Numbered from the stretch's first letter, positions 26,147 through 35,731 are shown. The stretch: 64,000 bases of DNA from JAAFHB01 sp942493325 (GCA_942493325.1 OW818689.1:124001-188000), one strand, 5' to 3'. Made by a program: numbers and translations. Notes: generated from the letters alone by a model not told the origin.

Positions 26147-27367
26147 ATGAACAGTTATACAAAACTGGCGTGGAGAAATATCTGGCGGAACAAGCGCAGA
26201 ACGCTGATTACTACGGCATCCATATTTTTCGGAGTTGTTTTGTCGGCATTTATGACCTCGATGCAGGAAGGGTCGTATTCTCAATATATTTCGGCTATTG
26301 TAAACTCTTATTCCGGCTACCTGCAGATTCATAAAAATGGGTACTGGGAAGATAAGATTATTAATAATTCCTTCACGTATGAAAAATCAATTGAGTCAGA
26401 ATTACAACGCGTAAGCGAAATTACCCTATATGCTCCCCGATTTGAATCTTTTTGCCTGGCTGCCTCCGAGGATGTTACAAAAGGGGTTATGGTTCTGGGT
26501 ATCGATCCTCAAAAAGAAGATCAGATCACGAATCTTTCAGGAAAATTACGGCAGGGTGACTATCTGAAAAATGGAGATATGGGCATCCTTCTTGGCAGTG
26601 GGTTGGCCCGGTTTCTTAAACTTGAGGTCAATGACACACTTGTTTTAATAGGGCAGGGGTATCAAGGTTCAAGTGCCGCGGGTAAATACCCGGTGCGCGG
26701 TATTATAAAACACCCTTCGCCCGAACTCGACAGAACATTGGTATGCATGGATATCGGTAACTGTCAGGAGTTGTTTTCGGCACAGCATCTTTTGACCTCA
26801 TTAGTGATAATGGTTCACGATAATGAAGAAGTTGCAATAGCAAAAAATAAACTGGTACAGATGTCAGGCAATGATCTGGAGGTGATGGACTGGGAGGAAA
26901 TGAACCAATTGCTGGTGAAACAAATTGAAAGCGACCGGGCCCAGGGCGTTATAACCAAAGGTATTCTGTATATGATCATAGCTTTTGGTATTTTAGGAAC
27001 AGTGATGATGATGGTCGCGGAACGAAAGAAAGAATTTGGAATGATGCTTGCAGTCGGGATGCAGAAATACAAGCTGATTTTTATTGTCATTCTTGAAACC
27101 ATTTTTTTGGGATTGATCGGGGTAATTGCCGGCATTGCTGCAAGTATTCCTTTGCTGACTTATTTTCTGTTCAATCCGATTCCGCTCACTGGTCAGGCAG
27201 AGGAGATGATGCTGCAAATGGGATTTGAACCTGCTATGTTTTTTTCGATGACCCCATCTGTATTTTACGACCAGGCGTTTACGATCTTTATCTTTACACT
27301 GATTATCGGAATATACCCGGTTTTGAATATTGGTAAACTGAACATTATGCAAGCGCTCCGAAGTTAA
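26147..27367 (+). CDS. FtsX/MacB-like ABC transporter permease, first copy
   Basis: A 406-residue permease with one N-terminal hydrophobic segment (starting about residue 23), a large periplasmic domain (about 45-270) and three C-terminal membrane segments, the LolC/LolE and MacB plan. The C-terminal part contains GMMLAVGMQKYKL, a typical FtsX-family loop. It pairs with the next permease (20 nt away) and the ATPase at 28632. The large extracytoplasmic domain is used in this class to hand lipid cargo to LolA-like proteins. Confidence 0.9.
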   Translation: MNSYTKLAWRNIWRNKRRTLITTASIFFGVVLSAFMTSMQEGSYSQYISAIVNSYSGYLQIHKNGYWEDKIINNSFTYEKSIESELQRVSEITLYAPRFESFCLAASEDVTKGVMVLGIDPQKEDQITNLSGKLRQGDYLKNGDMGILLGSGLARFLKLEVNDTLVLIGQGYQGSSAAGKYPVRGIIKHPSPELDRTLVCMDIGNCQELFSAQHLLTSLVIMVHDNEEVAIAKNKLVQMSGNDLEVMDWEEMNQLLVKQIESDRAQGVITKGILYMIIAFGILGTVMMMVAERKKEFGMMLAVGMQKYKLIFIVILETIFLGLIGVIAGIAASIPLLTYFLFNPIPLTGQAEEMMLQMGFEPAMFFSMTPSVFYDQAFTIFIFTLIIGIYPVLNIGKLNIMQALRS

Positions 27368-27387
27368 AATTATCAAAAAAAGTTATC

Positions 27388-28605
27388 ATGCTCTTTTCGT
27401 TATCCTGGAAAAATATATGGAGAAATAAACTGAGAAGTATTGTTGTGATTATTGCTGTCATGTTAGGAGTTTTTGCAGGGGTTTTCCTGATTGCATTTAT
27501 GAATGGCATGGTCAAAAGCAGGATTGAAACAATTATACGTACAGAAATATCGCATATTCAGATCCATAAGCCCGGTTTCCGCGAAAACAACGATTTTTCG
27601 TTAAAGATGAATAATGCTGACAGCCTGGTAAAGGCATTAACCGGGATGAGGCACGTTGCGGGGGTGTGTAAAAGGATTGTGATCAGTTCGCTGGTTGCAT
27701 CTGCCGAGACAAATACAGGGGTAAAGATAATGGGGATAATTCCGGATGAGGAACAGAAAGTAACCAATATCGGTGAAAAAATCATTGAGGGAGCCTACTT
27801 CGGAACCGATAAAAAAAACGCGGTGGTAATCGGTAAAAAACTGGCCGCAAAATTAAAGGTTAAATTGCATCAAAAGATTATTGTCACCCTGCAGGATGTA
27901 AATCTGAACATCACTGCAGGGGCATTCAGAGTCGAAGGAATCTATGAGACGGACAACAATTTATACGATGAATCAACCATTTTTATTCGTTACCGTGACC
28001 TTTGCCTGTTAACCGGTTTAAATGAAGCCGAAGCTCATGAAATTGCTGTACTGCTCGACAAGGATGATAATTCGAAAATAGTCAGAAAACGATTAGGAAG
28101 TGAATTACCTGGTCTTGAAGTTCAGGATTGGACAGAATTAAGCCCCGAAGCGGGTTACCTTGTAAGCGCGATGAATCAATACATGTTTATCTTCATCCTG
28201 ATCATTCTGCTTGCACTTTGTTTTGGAATAATCAATACGATGCTCATGGTTGTACTCGAACGTGTCAGGGAGATTGGCATGTTAATGGCCATAGGTATGA
28301 GCAAAGGGCAGGTCTTCGTGATGATTATGCTTGAAACAGTATATCTTTCATTGACAGGCGGTATGATTGGTATTGTAGCGGGTTACATTGTAAGTAAACA
28401 CCTCGAAAAAGTTGGTCTTGATCTGTATTTCTGGAAGGAAGCGTATTCAAGTTTTGGTTATTCTTCATTCATATATCCGAAGATTGATCTAGCAACTATC
28501 GCTTTAATCACTTTGATGGTGATTTTTACCGGTGTCTTTTCTGCAATTTATCCGGCCTTGAAAGCGTTAAAATTAAATCCGGCGGAGGCCACCCGAACTG
28601 AATAA
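27388..28605 (+). CDS. FtsX/MacB-like ABC transporter permease, second copy
   Basis: A 405-residue permease with the same plan as its upstream neighbour: N-terminal hydrophobic segment, long periplasmic domain, three C-terminal segments and the loop GMLMAIGMSKGQV. The two are similar over their whole length and probably form a heterodimer, as LolC/LolE do. It is 26 nt upstream of the ATPase gene. Direction of transport and cargo are not shown by sequence. Confidence 0.9.
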   Translation: MLFSLSWKNIWRNKLRSIVVIIAVMLGVFAGVFLIAFMNGMVKSRIETIIRTEISHIQIHKPGFRENNDFSLKMNNADSLVKALTGMRHVAGVCKRIVISSLVASAETNTGVKIMGIIPDEEQKVTNIGEKIIEGAYFGTDKKNAVVIGKKLAAKLKVKLHQKIIVTLQDVNLNITAGAFRVEGIYETDNNLYDESTIFIRYRDLCLLTGLNEAEAHEIAVLLDKDDNSKIVRKRLGSELPGLEVQDWTELSPEAGYLVSAMNQYMFIFILIILLALCFGIINTMLMVVLERVREIGMLMAIGMSKGQVFVMIMLETVYLSLTGGMIGIVAGYIVSKHLEKVGLDLYFWKEAYSSFGYSSFIYPKIDLATIALITLMVIFTGVFSAIYPALKALKLNPAEATRTE

Positions 28606-28631
28606 ACGAATTCATATAAAAGTTTTTACCG

Positions 28632-29321
28632 ATGAATATCATTGAAATTAAGGGCGTATCAAAAACTTATGATATAAAAACGATACCCGTTCATGCGCTA
28701 AATGGGATAGACCTGACGTTCGAGGAAGGTGAATTTGCCTCAATTGTCGGACCTTCAGGGTCGGGTAAAACCACTTTGCTCAACATTCTTGGGGGACTCG
28801 ATGATCCCACAGGCGGGGTTGTTATGATTGATGGAACAAACATTACCGGGTTGAATGCCAGGAAGAAAACAATTTTTCGCATGAGGAATATCGGGTTTGT
28901 ATTTCAGTCGTATAATCTTATTCCCGTTTTCACGGTAAAGGAAAATATTGAATTTATCATGCAACTGCAAGGCGTATCAAAGGAAGCCAGAGAACAGCGG
29001 ACCAATGAACTGCTCGAGGCCGTTGGATTAAGCGATAAAAAAAACAGCCGGCCGAATAAATTATCGGGTGGCCAGCAACAGAGGGTGGCTGTGGCGAGAG
29101 CACTTGCCTCGAAACCCAAATTTATACTGGCTGATGAACCTACGGCCAATCTTGATTCCAAATCGGCTGAAAATCTTCTCGATATCATGGGGAGATTAAA
29201 CAAGGAAGAAAATATCACCTTTATTTTTTCAACCCACGATACCCGGGTGATGAATAAGGCAAGACGAATCATAACGATCGAGGATGGAAAAGTAATCAGT
29301 GATCAAGTAAAGAAAGTATAA
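28632..29321 (+). CDS. ABC transporter ATP-binding protein, LolD/MacB type
   Basis: A 229-residue ATPase with complete motifs: Walker A GPSGSGKTT (about residues 40-48), signature LSGGQQQRVAVARAL, Walker B ILADEPTANLDS and H-loop FSTHD. It belongs to the LolD/MacB/FtsE group that powers FtsX-type permeases. It completes the exporter with the two permeases upstream. A purine-rich stretch follows before the outer-membrane protein gene. Confidence 0.94.
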   Translation: MNIIEIKGVSKTYDIKTIPVHALNGIDLTFEEGEFASIVGPSGSGKTTLLNILGGLDDPTGGVVMIDGTNITGLNARKKTIFRMRNIGFVFQSYNLIPVFTVKENIEFIMQLQGVSKEAREQRTNELLEAVGLSDKKNSRPNKLSGGQQQRVAVARALASKPKFILADEPTANLDSKSAENLLDIMGRLNKEENITFIFSTHDTRVMNKARRIITIEDGKVISDQVKKV

Positions 29322-29395
29322 AGACAAAAGGAAAAAGACAAAAAGGGATAAAGAAAAAGAAAAAAGATAAAAGGGAAAAGACAAAAGATAAGAGG
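29322..29395 (+). repeat. Purine-rich low-complexity spacer
   Basis: The 74 nt between the ATPase stop and the next ATG are almost entirely A and G, built from imperfect repeats of AAAAGACAAAAG and AAAAAGA. It ends with AGAGG just before the ATG at 29396, which could serve as a ribosome site. Confidence 0.75.
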
Positions 29396-30565
29396 ATGTT
29401 TTACAAAATAAAGATGTTGGTTTTACTATTTGCGTTTATACCCTTTATTTCGCATTCGCAGGATTCGTTAAAACAAAGTCGTTTTGTTTTTAACGGATAT
29501 GTGAAGGATATGCAAACCTTTATATTCGAGGACATCAAAGGTGATTGGACAAGGGCAAACCTTATCCATAACCGTCTCAATTTTAAATGGTTTTTCTCCT
29601 CTTCGTTCACCGCTTCTGCAGAGATCCGAAACCGTTTTTTAGCGGGTAATATACTTTCCGCTTATCCCGGTTACAATAAAGCTTTCGAGGTCGATAACGG
29701 AATTATGGACTTATCGAAAAATATAGTTGATGAAAAGTCATTCCTTTTAAATACAGCGGTTGACCGGTTGTGGATTCAATATTCGACCGAGAAATTGCAG
29801 GTAACCGCGGGCAGGCAGCGCATCAACTGGGGCCAGACCTTCGTATGGAACCCGAATGACATTTTTAATACATACTCCTATTTCGATTTCGATTATGAAG
29901 AAAAACCGGGAAGCGACGCAATCCGGGTGCAGTATTATTCGGGTCCGGCTTCAGTAATAGAGTTTGCTGTAAAACTTAACTATTGGAAAGAAGCAACCTT
30001 TGCGGGACTATACCGGTTCAACAGGTGGAATTATGATTTCCAGTTTTTAGGAGGGATCGCCGACGAAAAGGATCTGATCATCGGAACTGGCTGGTCGGGA
30101 CAAGTATTGAAAGGCGGATTTCGCGGAGAAACAACCTTTTTCCGGCCGCTCAACAACCATAAGGACTCTGCAGGGATTTTTCTCGCCTCGGTAGGTTATG
30201 ACTATACCTTCAAAAACTCTCTTTTTGTACAGTTTGAATGTTTATATAACGGAAACAATCAAATAAGTAATGAATTTTCGGTAAATCCGCTGACTCAAAA
30301 CCTCATGAGTGCAAAAAATCTCTTCTTGTCAGATTTCTCGTTATTCGGCTCATTGTCTTATCCTGTTACACCGCTTTTAAACACTTCGTTTACAGCAATA
30401 ACAAATCCTAAAAACAAACTGGTTTTTATCATTCCATCCATAAATATTTCAGTGAAGGAGAACCTGGAATTATCATTTACCGGCCAGCTGTTAAGGTATA
30501 CCGGGGAAATTCCAGGCAGTCAGGATTTGAATTTTTTATACGCAAGGTTAAAATATAGTTTTTAG
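29396..30565 (+). CDS. Outer membrane beta-barrel protein
   Basis: A 389-residue exported protein with a signal peptide (FAFIPFISHSQ) and a body of alternating strands ending in the aromatic YARLKYSF, the usual C-terminal signature of outer-membrane barrels. The segment VTAGRQRINWGQTFVWNPND is typical of porin-like proteins of the DUF1302 or similar type. It is the last gene of the run and is likely co-transcribed with the ABC transporter. Its place next to LolA-like and permease genes suggests the outer-membrane end of an export or insertion path, which is inference. Confidence 0.78.
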   Translation: MFYKIKMLVLLFAFIPFISHSQDSLKQSRFVFNGYVKDMQTFIFEDIKGDWTRANLIHNRLNFKWFFSSSFTASAEIRNRFLAGNILSAYPGYNKAFEVDNGIMDLSKNIVDEKSFLLNTAVDRLWIQYSTEKLQVTAGRQRINWGQTFVWNPNDIFNTYSYFDFDYEEKPGSDAIRVQYYSGPASVIEFAVKLNYWKEATFAGLYRFNRWNYDFQFLGGIADEKDLIIGTGWSGQVLKGGFRGETTFFRPLNNHKDSAGIFLASVGYDYTFKNSLFVQFECLYNGNNQISNEFSVNPLTQNLMSAKNLFLSDFSLFGSLSYPVTPLLNTSFTAITNPKNKLVFIIPSINISVKENLELSFTGQLLRYTGEIPGSQDLNFLYARLKYSF

Positions 30566-30700
30566 TTGCTGCAGTAATAACCTGTGAATTGAGCTGGAAT
30601 TAAAAATAGTGCGTTCATCTGTCACCATTAATTGAACACAGATCCAGTAAGTACTCATACTAGTCGTCAGGATAAGATTATGTTTGAACGGGAATAAAGA

Positions 30701-30877
30701 TATCGCATAGCGGTTGTAGTATTGTAGAAACGGTATCCACACAAACTAATTACCGCGTAGCGGTTACAGTATTGTATGTGAATATTTCAATTCTTTGATT
30801 AATAATAGTTTAACTGCTACGCGGTAATGGTTCAGATGTGCACCATAACTCTACAATACTTAAATCGCTACGCGATA
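30701..30877. repeat. Nested inverted repeats of a 28-bp REP-like unit
   Basis: The gap 30566-30926 between two converging genes has no gene. It holds four copies of a unit with core CGCGTAGCG followed by GTTnnAGTATTGTA: direct copies at about 30701-30728 and 30751-30778 and inverted copies at about 30811-30830 (partial) and 30850-30877. Copy 1 pairs with copy 4 and copy 2 with copy 3. Each core is itself palindromic (ACCGCGTAGCGGT). The layout resembles REP/BIME elements and may form a long hairpin in both transcripts. Confidence 0.82.
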
Positions 30878-30926
30878 GTCTGACAAATAATTTAATTTGC
30901 AGATCAAATTTGCCGAATCTCAATTG

Positions 30927-32288
30927 TTAATCTTCAGCAGAAGGTTCATCCTCCGTAATTTCCGCAGTTACGGGTAGATCCGAAACAGATTCCAGTACTT
31001 CAACGTCTTTAAGCTTCCGCTGGATAGCGCGGATTCTTTTTCCCAGTACGTCATCCAGCTGATTCAGACCGATGCGGATATTGCCCTGGGCTTTCTCTAC
31101 AAGTCCGCCGAAAAGTTCAAATTCTTTTTTAACGCCACCCAGGATCTTCCAGACCTCACCGCTTCGCTGTTGAATGGCAAGCGTCTTAAATCCCATTTGC
31201 AGGCTGTTGAGTATAGCTGCAAGGGTGGTTGGTCCGGTAACCACAATTTTATAATTACACTGCAATTCATCCAATAGTGAGGCCCGTCGTACGACTTCGG
31301 CATAAATTCCTTCAAAAGGGAGAAACATAATTCCGAAATCTGTTGTGTTAGGCGGATCAATATACTTGTCATGGATGTCCTTGGCCATCTTTTTGATGGT
31401 TTGTTCGAGTAATTTTTGTGCGATTTCGATTCGCAGAAGATCACCCGTATCGTGAGCAGCCTGAAGTTGTTCGTAAATATCTTTGGGGAATTTCGCATCG
31501 ATGGGTAGCCAGACAACTGTATTCTGTTCATCACGACCAGGCAGTTTAATCGCGAATTCTACAAATTCGTTACTCCCGGATTTGGTTTTTACATTGGCTT
31601 CGTACTGACCCGGTGCCAGGATTTGCCCGAGTAGCATGGCCAGTTGTACCTCACCTATGCTGCCACGCATCTTAACATTGCTGAGTACCCTTTTTAATCC
31701 ACCGACATCCTGTGCCAGTGTTTGCATTTCACCCAACCCTTTCTGAACATTTTCAAGCTGCCTTACAACGAGTTCAAATGATTGTCCCAATCTATCATTC
31801 AGGGTTTTCTGAAGTTTCTCATCAACGGTGGCACGCATCTCTTCGAGTCGTTTTTCGGTGCTTTCGGTCATTCGTTTCTGCTCCTCGCCAAGAAAAGCAA
31901 ACTTCTCGCGCTGAACCTGGTTGAAAGCATCAACATTTTTATCGAATGCATCCTGGAATCCCTTAAATGAATGGATTAACGTATCACGTTGCAGGGCACT
32001 GTCATTTTTCGATTGGTAGGTAATCTCCCTGAGAGTATCTGAAAGTTCAGTCCTGAATTCTTTAAGCGTTCCATTCAGCTCAGTCCTGCTTTCCTTTGCG
32101 ATAGTTGAATTCTCTTCACGATTAATCCTGAAATCTTCCCGAAGTCCTGTTTCAATCTTCAGGAGACTTCTGTCCAAAGCATCAATACGGCTGGACAAGG
32201 CTGCAAACTTATTATGGCGTTGCAATAACAGGAAAATAGTGATTAAAAGATTGAATGCGACAAGTGCAATTAGTACCTGAGTTCCCAT
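30927..32288 (-). CDS. rmuC: DNA recombination protein RmuC
   Basis: A 453-residue protein with one N-terminal membrane segment (residues 5-22), a long coiled coil (about 30-190) and the RmuC domain after that (GSIGEVQLAMLLGQIL, NTVVWLPIDAKFP, GIMFLPFEGIYAEVV). RmuC proteins limit rearrangements at inverted repeats and are probably nucleases. The start at 32288 is well placed before the membrane segment. Length and motifs are normal for the family. Confidence 0.93.
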   Translation of the reverse strand: MGTQVLIALVAFNLLITIFLLLQRHNKFAALSSRIDALDRSLLKIETGLREDFRINREENSTIAKESRTELNGTLKEFRTELSDTLREITYQSKNDSALQRDTLIHSFKGFQDAFDKNVDAFNQVQREKFAFLGEEQKRMTESTEKRLEEMRATVDEKLQKTLNDRLGQSFELVVRQLENVQKGLGEMQTLAQDVGGLKRVLSNVKMRGSIGEVQLAMLLGQILAPGQYEANVKTKSGSNEFVEFAIKLPGRDEQNTVVWLPIDAKFPKDIYEQLQAAHDTGDLLRIEIAQKLLEQTIKKMAKDIHDKYIDPPNTTDFGIMFLPFEGIYAEVVRRASLLDELQCNYKIVVTGPTTLAAILNSLQMGFKTLAIQQRSGEVWKILGGVKKEFELFGGLVEKAQGNIRIGLNQLDDVLGKRIRAIQRKLKDVEVLESVSDLPVTAEITEDEPSAED

Positions 32289-32306
32289 TTGTTATCATAT
32301 TTTCAT

Positions 32307-32432
32307 AGTGACCGGGTGACTGACTCGTCCCGATTTTTGTTCACTGATTTAGAAGTGACCGGGTGACTGCGATTCATAATTGAGCAAAACTACTGGGGAA
32401 TTTTTCTTTCTTTAAATAGTCACCCGGTCACT
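32307..32432. repeat. Short repeats AGTGACCGGGTGACT
   Basis: Two direct copies of AGTGACCGGGTGACTG (32307-32322 and 32354-32369) and one inverted copy (32418-32432) lie in the 147 nt between the DedA gene and rmuC. They could form alternative hairpins, perhaps ending DedA transcription. Confidence 0.75.
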
Positions 32433-32435
32433 CCC

Positions 32436-33095
32436 TCACTTCTGTAATACCTTTTTTACTTTTTTTACAAATGCAAGTTTGATTACATTATAAAAGAAAG
32501 GGATGAGTGTAACGATAATTAACCCGAGGAAGATCGTCAAATAGTTATTTTTTACCCATTCATTTTCCCCAATGAAATATCCGGTGAGCGAGAAGAATGG
32601 AACCCAAAGTACAGATCCGATGATGGTGTTCACAAAGAATACATGATATTTGAATCCCGAAAGCCCGGCAAAAAACGGGATATAGGTTCTGATCACCGGG
32701 AAGAAACGACCGATCACAATTGATTTGGCACCATGTTTATTGTAGAATTGGCGCGTAAGGATGATATATTTTAAAAGGTATTTCTGAACAAAATGATTCT
32801 GACTCTTCTCCAGGTTTTTCCCGAAAAACGCTCCGACAAAATAGTTTGAAAGATTTCCCAAAACTGCAGCCAGTATCAGTATCGGAACAAGCCACACGAT
32901 ATTGAGCGCTGTTGAAGCGGTGATTACCCCGGCCGAAAACAACAATCCATCCCCGGGAAGGAATGGAAAAAATACGGTTCCTGTCTCGAGAAAAATTATC
33001 ACGAAAAGTATGATGTAGGCTTCGATTACATTTTGTTCAACAATTCGCATCAAAGCAACATCGGTATGCAAGACTATTTCATATAATTCATTCAT
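32436..33095 (-). CDS. DedA-family membrane protein
   Basis: A 219-residue integral membrane protein with about five hydrophobic segments. It contains the DedA motifs FLPGDGLLF and GRFFPVIRTYIPFFAG (about residues 126-141), in which the Arg residues are conserved in the family. DedA proteins are thought to help lipid carrier or lipid flipping at the inner membrane. Start at 33095. Confidence 0.9.
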   Translation of the reverse strand: MNELYEIVLHTDVALMRIVEQNVIEAYIILFVIIFLETGTVFFPFLPGDGLLFSAGVITASTALNIVWLVPILILAAVLGNLSNYFVGAFFGKNLEKSQNHFVQKYLLKYIILTRQFYNKHGAKSIVIGRFFPVIRTYIPFFAGLSGFKYHVFFVNTIIGSVLWVPFFSLTGYFIGENEWVKNNYLTIFLGLIIVTLIPFFYNVIKLAFVKKVKKVLQK

Positions 33096-33292
33096 TCAAA
33101 CGAATTTTTCGTTAACCTGTAATTATAGCAACAAAGATGACGACACTTCAGTTTTGGCAAACATACACCAAAAATGGGAGACTATACCGAACAAAAACAG
33201 ACCACATAAATTGAATACAACTTTCGGGTTGATATTTTTTGTTTAGTATGAAGTCAGGATAATTAGTGAACAGGGTTGCTGATACCGGTATC

Positions 33293-34489
33293 TCAATCAC
33301 CCGTTTGCAGCAGTTTATCAGCCATCGCATCAGCCATTTCGATACACATCCTGAACTTATCTGCTTTCAGGGATCCTTTTTCTTCAACAGGTTCATACAC
33401 CATCTCCCATTTTATCATCTCCGCAAATTTACTGAGGTTGTTGACACCGCCACCATTCCAGAGATAGTTGCCAAAAATTCCCAGGTAGTGATTCTTGGGT
33501 GTCATGTGTTCAATGGTGGTTAGCAAAGTTTCTACATTGGGAAATAATGCGTTGTTGTATGCACAACTTCCCACTATAAAACCTTTGTATTTGAATATAT
33601 CATTGATAATATAAGAGCTATGGGTCTTGGATGAATCGTAAACCCTGATATTTTTAATTCCGCGCACACTTAACTGTCGTGCAATCACCTCAGCCATTTT
33701 TTGTGTGTTGCCATACATTGATCCATATACGATTACAACTCCCTGTTCCATATCATAGGTACTCCATTTGGTATACCTGCTCAACACCCAGTCTAAATCT
33801 GTACGCCAGATGGGACCGTGAGTGGCTGCAATCATTTTTATGTCAAGACCCGAAAGCTTTTTCATGGCTCGCTGGGTATGAGCGCAATACTTACCAACAA
33901 TATTTGTAAAATAACGCATCACGTCTATCTCATAAAAATCGAGGTTAATCTCGTCATCGAAAATTCCACCGTCGAGGGTTCCGTAACTGCCGAATGCATC
34001 GCCTGAAAAGAGTATTTTATTGTTTTCGTCGTAGGTGATCATCGTTTCGGGCCAGTGAACCATCGGGATGGTCTGAAACTGCAGTTTCGTGTTCCCGAGT
34101 GAGAGCGTATCATTGTCATGAACAAGCAGAACTTTGCCCGGATCGATATTAAAGCTTTCGACCAGTCCGAAGGTTTTTTTATTTCCGACCAGCGTAATTT
34201 CGGGATACCGGCTCCTGATCGCTTTTAATGCACCCGAATGATCAGGCTCCATATGATTGATTATCAGGTAATCGATAGTTCTTTCGCCGATAATAGCCTG
34301 AATTTTGTCGAGATAATCTTCGATAAATTGTCTTTCGACAGTATCGACCAACGCGATTTTTTCATCGTCAATAAGGTACGAATTGTATGAAATCCCGTTG
34401 GGAATAGGCCAGATGTTCTCGAAAAGCTGCGTCCTGCGGTCATTAAATCCAAGAAAGTATATATTATCGGCAAGTTTGATCTGATGCAT
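33293..34489 (-). CDS. FprA-family A-type flavodiiron protein
   Basis: A 398-residue protein. The N-terminal metallo-beta-lactamase domain carries the di-iron ligands: NHMEPDHSG (HxExDH), a His in VHWPE, Asp in GDAFGSYG, and His in ATHGPI. The C-terminal flavodoxin domain starts near residue 255 with VYGSMYGNTQKMAE (FMN loop). Such proteins reduce O2 to water or NO to N2O in anaerobes. The presence of a flavodiiron protein fits an anaerobic or microaerobic lifestyle. It is transcribed divergently from mltG. Confidence 0.95.
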   Translation of the reverse strand: MHQIKLADNIYFLGFNDRRTQLFENIWPIPNGISYNSYLIDDEKIALVDTVERQFIEDYLDKIQAIIGERTIDYLIINHMEPDHSGALKAIRSRYPEITLVGNKKTFGLVESFNIDPGKVLLVHDNDTLSLGNTKLQFQTIPMVHWPETMITYDENNKILFSGDAFGSYGTLDGGIFDDEINLDFYEIDVMRYFTNIVGKYCAHTQRAMKKLSGLDIKMIAATHGPIWRTDLDWVLSRYTKWSTYDMEQGVVIVYGSMYGNTQKMAEVIARQLSVRGIKNIRVYDSSKTHSSYIINDIFKYKGFIVGSCAYNNALFPNVETLLTTIEHMTPKNHYLGIFGNYLWNGGGVNNLSKFAEMIKWEMVYEPVEEKGSLKADKFRMCIEMADAMADKLLQTGD

Positions 34490-34528
34490 ACTGTTAGTTT
34501 GTAATGTTCAAAAAATATTTTCAGGTCA

Positions 34529-34618
34529 CAAAAGTACAAAATATTCGCGCTTAAGGTGAGCCCGATTTTAACCGGAAGTGAACTTACTTCTGACTTTAAG
34601 GCCAATTTTGTATTTTTG
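34529..34618. promoter_or_regulatory. Candidate divergent promoters, flavodiiron gene and mltG
   Basis: A minus-strand TACTTTTG (34529-34536) faces the flavodiiron gene and a plus-strand TATTTTTG (34611-34618) lies 48 nt before the mltG ATG. Both fit TAnnTTTG. Neither has a clear -33 TTG at the right spacing, so support is partial. Confidence 0.4.
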
Positions 34619-34665
34619 CAGTGTTTTAATTGTAAAGGATCATTGTCAATCGAACAAAAAGGCCG

Positions 34666-35727
34666 ATGAGTTTAATTATAAAAAGCAGGTTAATGGTGGT
34701 GCCCAAGCCGGGTAAGTGGATTGTAGTGGGTATTTGTTTGGCGGCAATAATGGCTGGCATTTGGGGATACCGGCTTTATAACGACATATATAAGAATAAT
34801 GTAAAGAAAACAGGAATGTTGTACATTCCGACGGGTGCCGATTTTCAGCAGGTTGTTGATTCTCTGAAAGAAGGCGATTTCCTTAATAAGATTTCTTCCT
34901 TCCAATGGGTAGCCAATAAGAAGAGTTATCCGCAAAAGATCCGGTCTGGTGCATACCTGGTAAAAGAAGGATGGAGTAATAACAAGTTGATTGATCTTCT
35001 GCGGCAAGGAATTCAGATGCCTGTAAAAGTTACTTTTAATAATATCCGGTTCAAAGAAGAACTTGCTGCACGGCTGGCCTATTACCTTGAACCCGACTCT
35101 GTAGCCTTTCTGAGCGCATTAAATAATGATAAGATCGCTTCTGAAATGGGATTTACCCGCGAATCGTTTCCAATGATATTCATACCAAATACTTATGAAA
35201 TATATTGGGATATTTCGCCGGCGAAGTTTATCGTGAGGATGAAACGGGAATATGATCAGTTCTGGACCGAATCGCGTAAAAAAAAGGCAGCAGAACTGGG
35301 TTTATCACCGCTACAGGTCGTTACCATCGCCTCAATCCTTCAGGAAGAGACCAACAAGAATGATGAAAAATCGCGAATGGCAGGAGTTTACATAAACCGG
35401 GTTAAAAGGGGATGGCTGCTTCAGGCCGATCCAACCATTAAATATGCGCTTGGAAATTTCCAGCTAAAGCGGATATTAACGGAGGATTTATCAATCGATT
35501 CACCTTACAATACTTACAAGTACGCGGGACTTCCTCCGGGTCCGATTAATTTCCCTGATGTTGCCAGTGTGGATGCCGTTTTAAATGCGGAACAGCATGA
35601 TTTTATGTATTTCTGCGCGAAAGAAGATTTCTCGGGTTACCACAGCTTTGCCCGGTCGCTTGACGAACATAACCGCAATGCTGCGCGGTACCAAAGAGAA
35701 CTGAACAAAAGTAAGATATGGAGATAG
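34666..35727 (+). CDS. mltG: Endolytic transglycosylase MltG
   Basis: A 353-residue protein with an N-terminal membrane anchor (about residues 17-35) and a YceG domain. The catalytic Glu is in SILQEETNKNDE (about residue 226), followed by MAGVYINRVKRGWLLQADP and the C-terminal YKYAGLPPGPINFP and GYHSFARSLDEHN. MltG cuts nascent peptidoglycan and helps set glycan length. Length and motifs are typical. Confidence 0.95.
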   Translation: MSLIIKSRLMVVPKPGKWIVVGICLAAIMAGIWGYRLYNDIYKNNVKKTGMLYIPTGADFQQVVDSLKEGDFLNKISSFQWVANKKSYPQKIRSGAYLVKEGWSNNKLIDLLRQGIQMPVKVTFNNIRFKEELAARLAYYLEPDSVAFLSALNNDKIASEMGFTRESFPMIFIPNTYEIYWDISPAKFIVRMKREYDQFWTESRKKKAAELGLSPLQVVTIASILQEETNKNDEKSRMAGVYINRVKRGWLLQADPTIKYALGNFQLKRILTEDLSIDSPYNTYKYAGLPPGPINFPDVASVDAVLNAEQHDFMYFCAKEDFSGYHSFARSLDEHNRNAARYQRELNKSKIWR

Positions 35728-35731
35728 CGGG

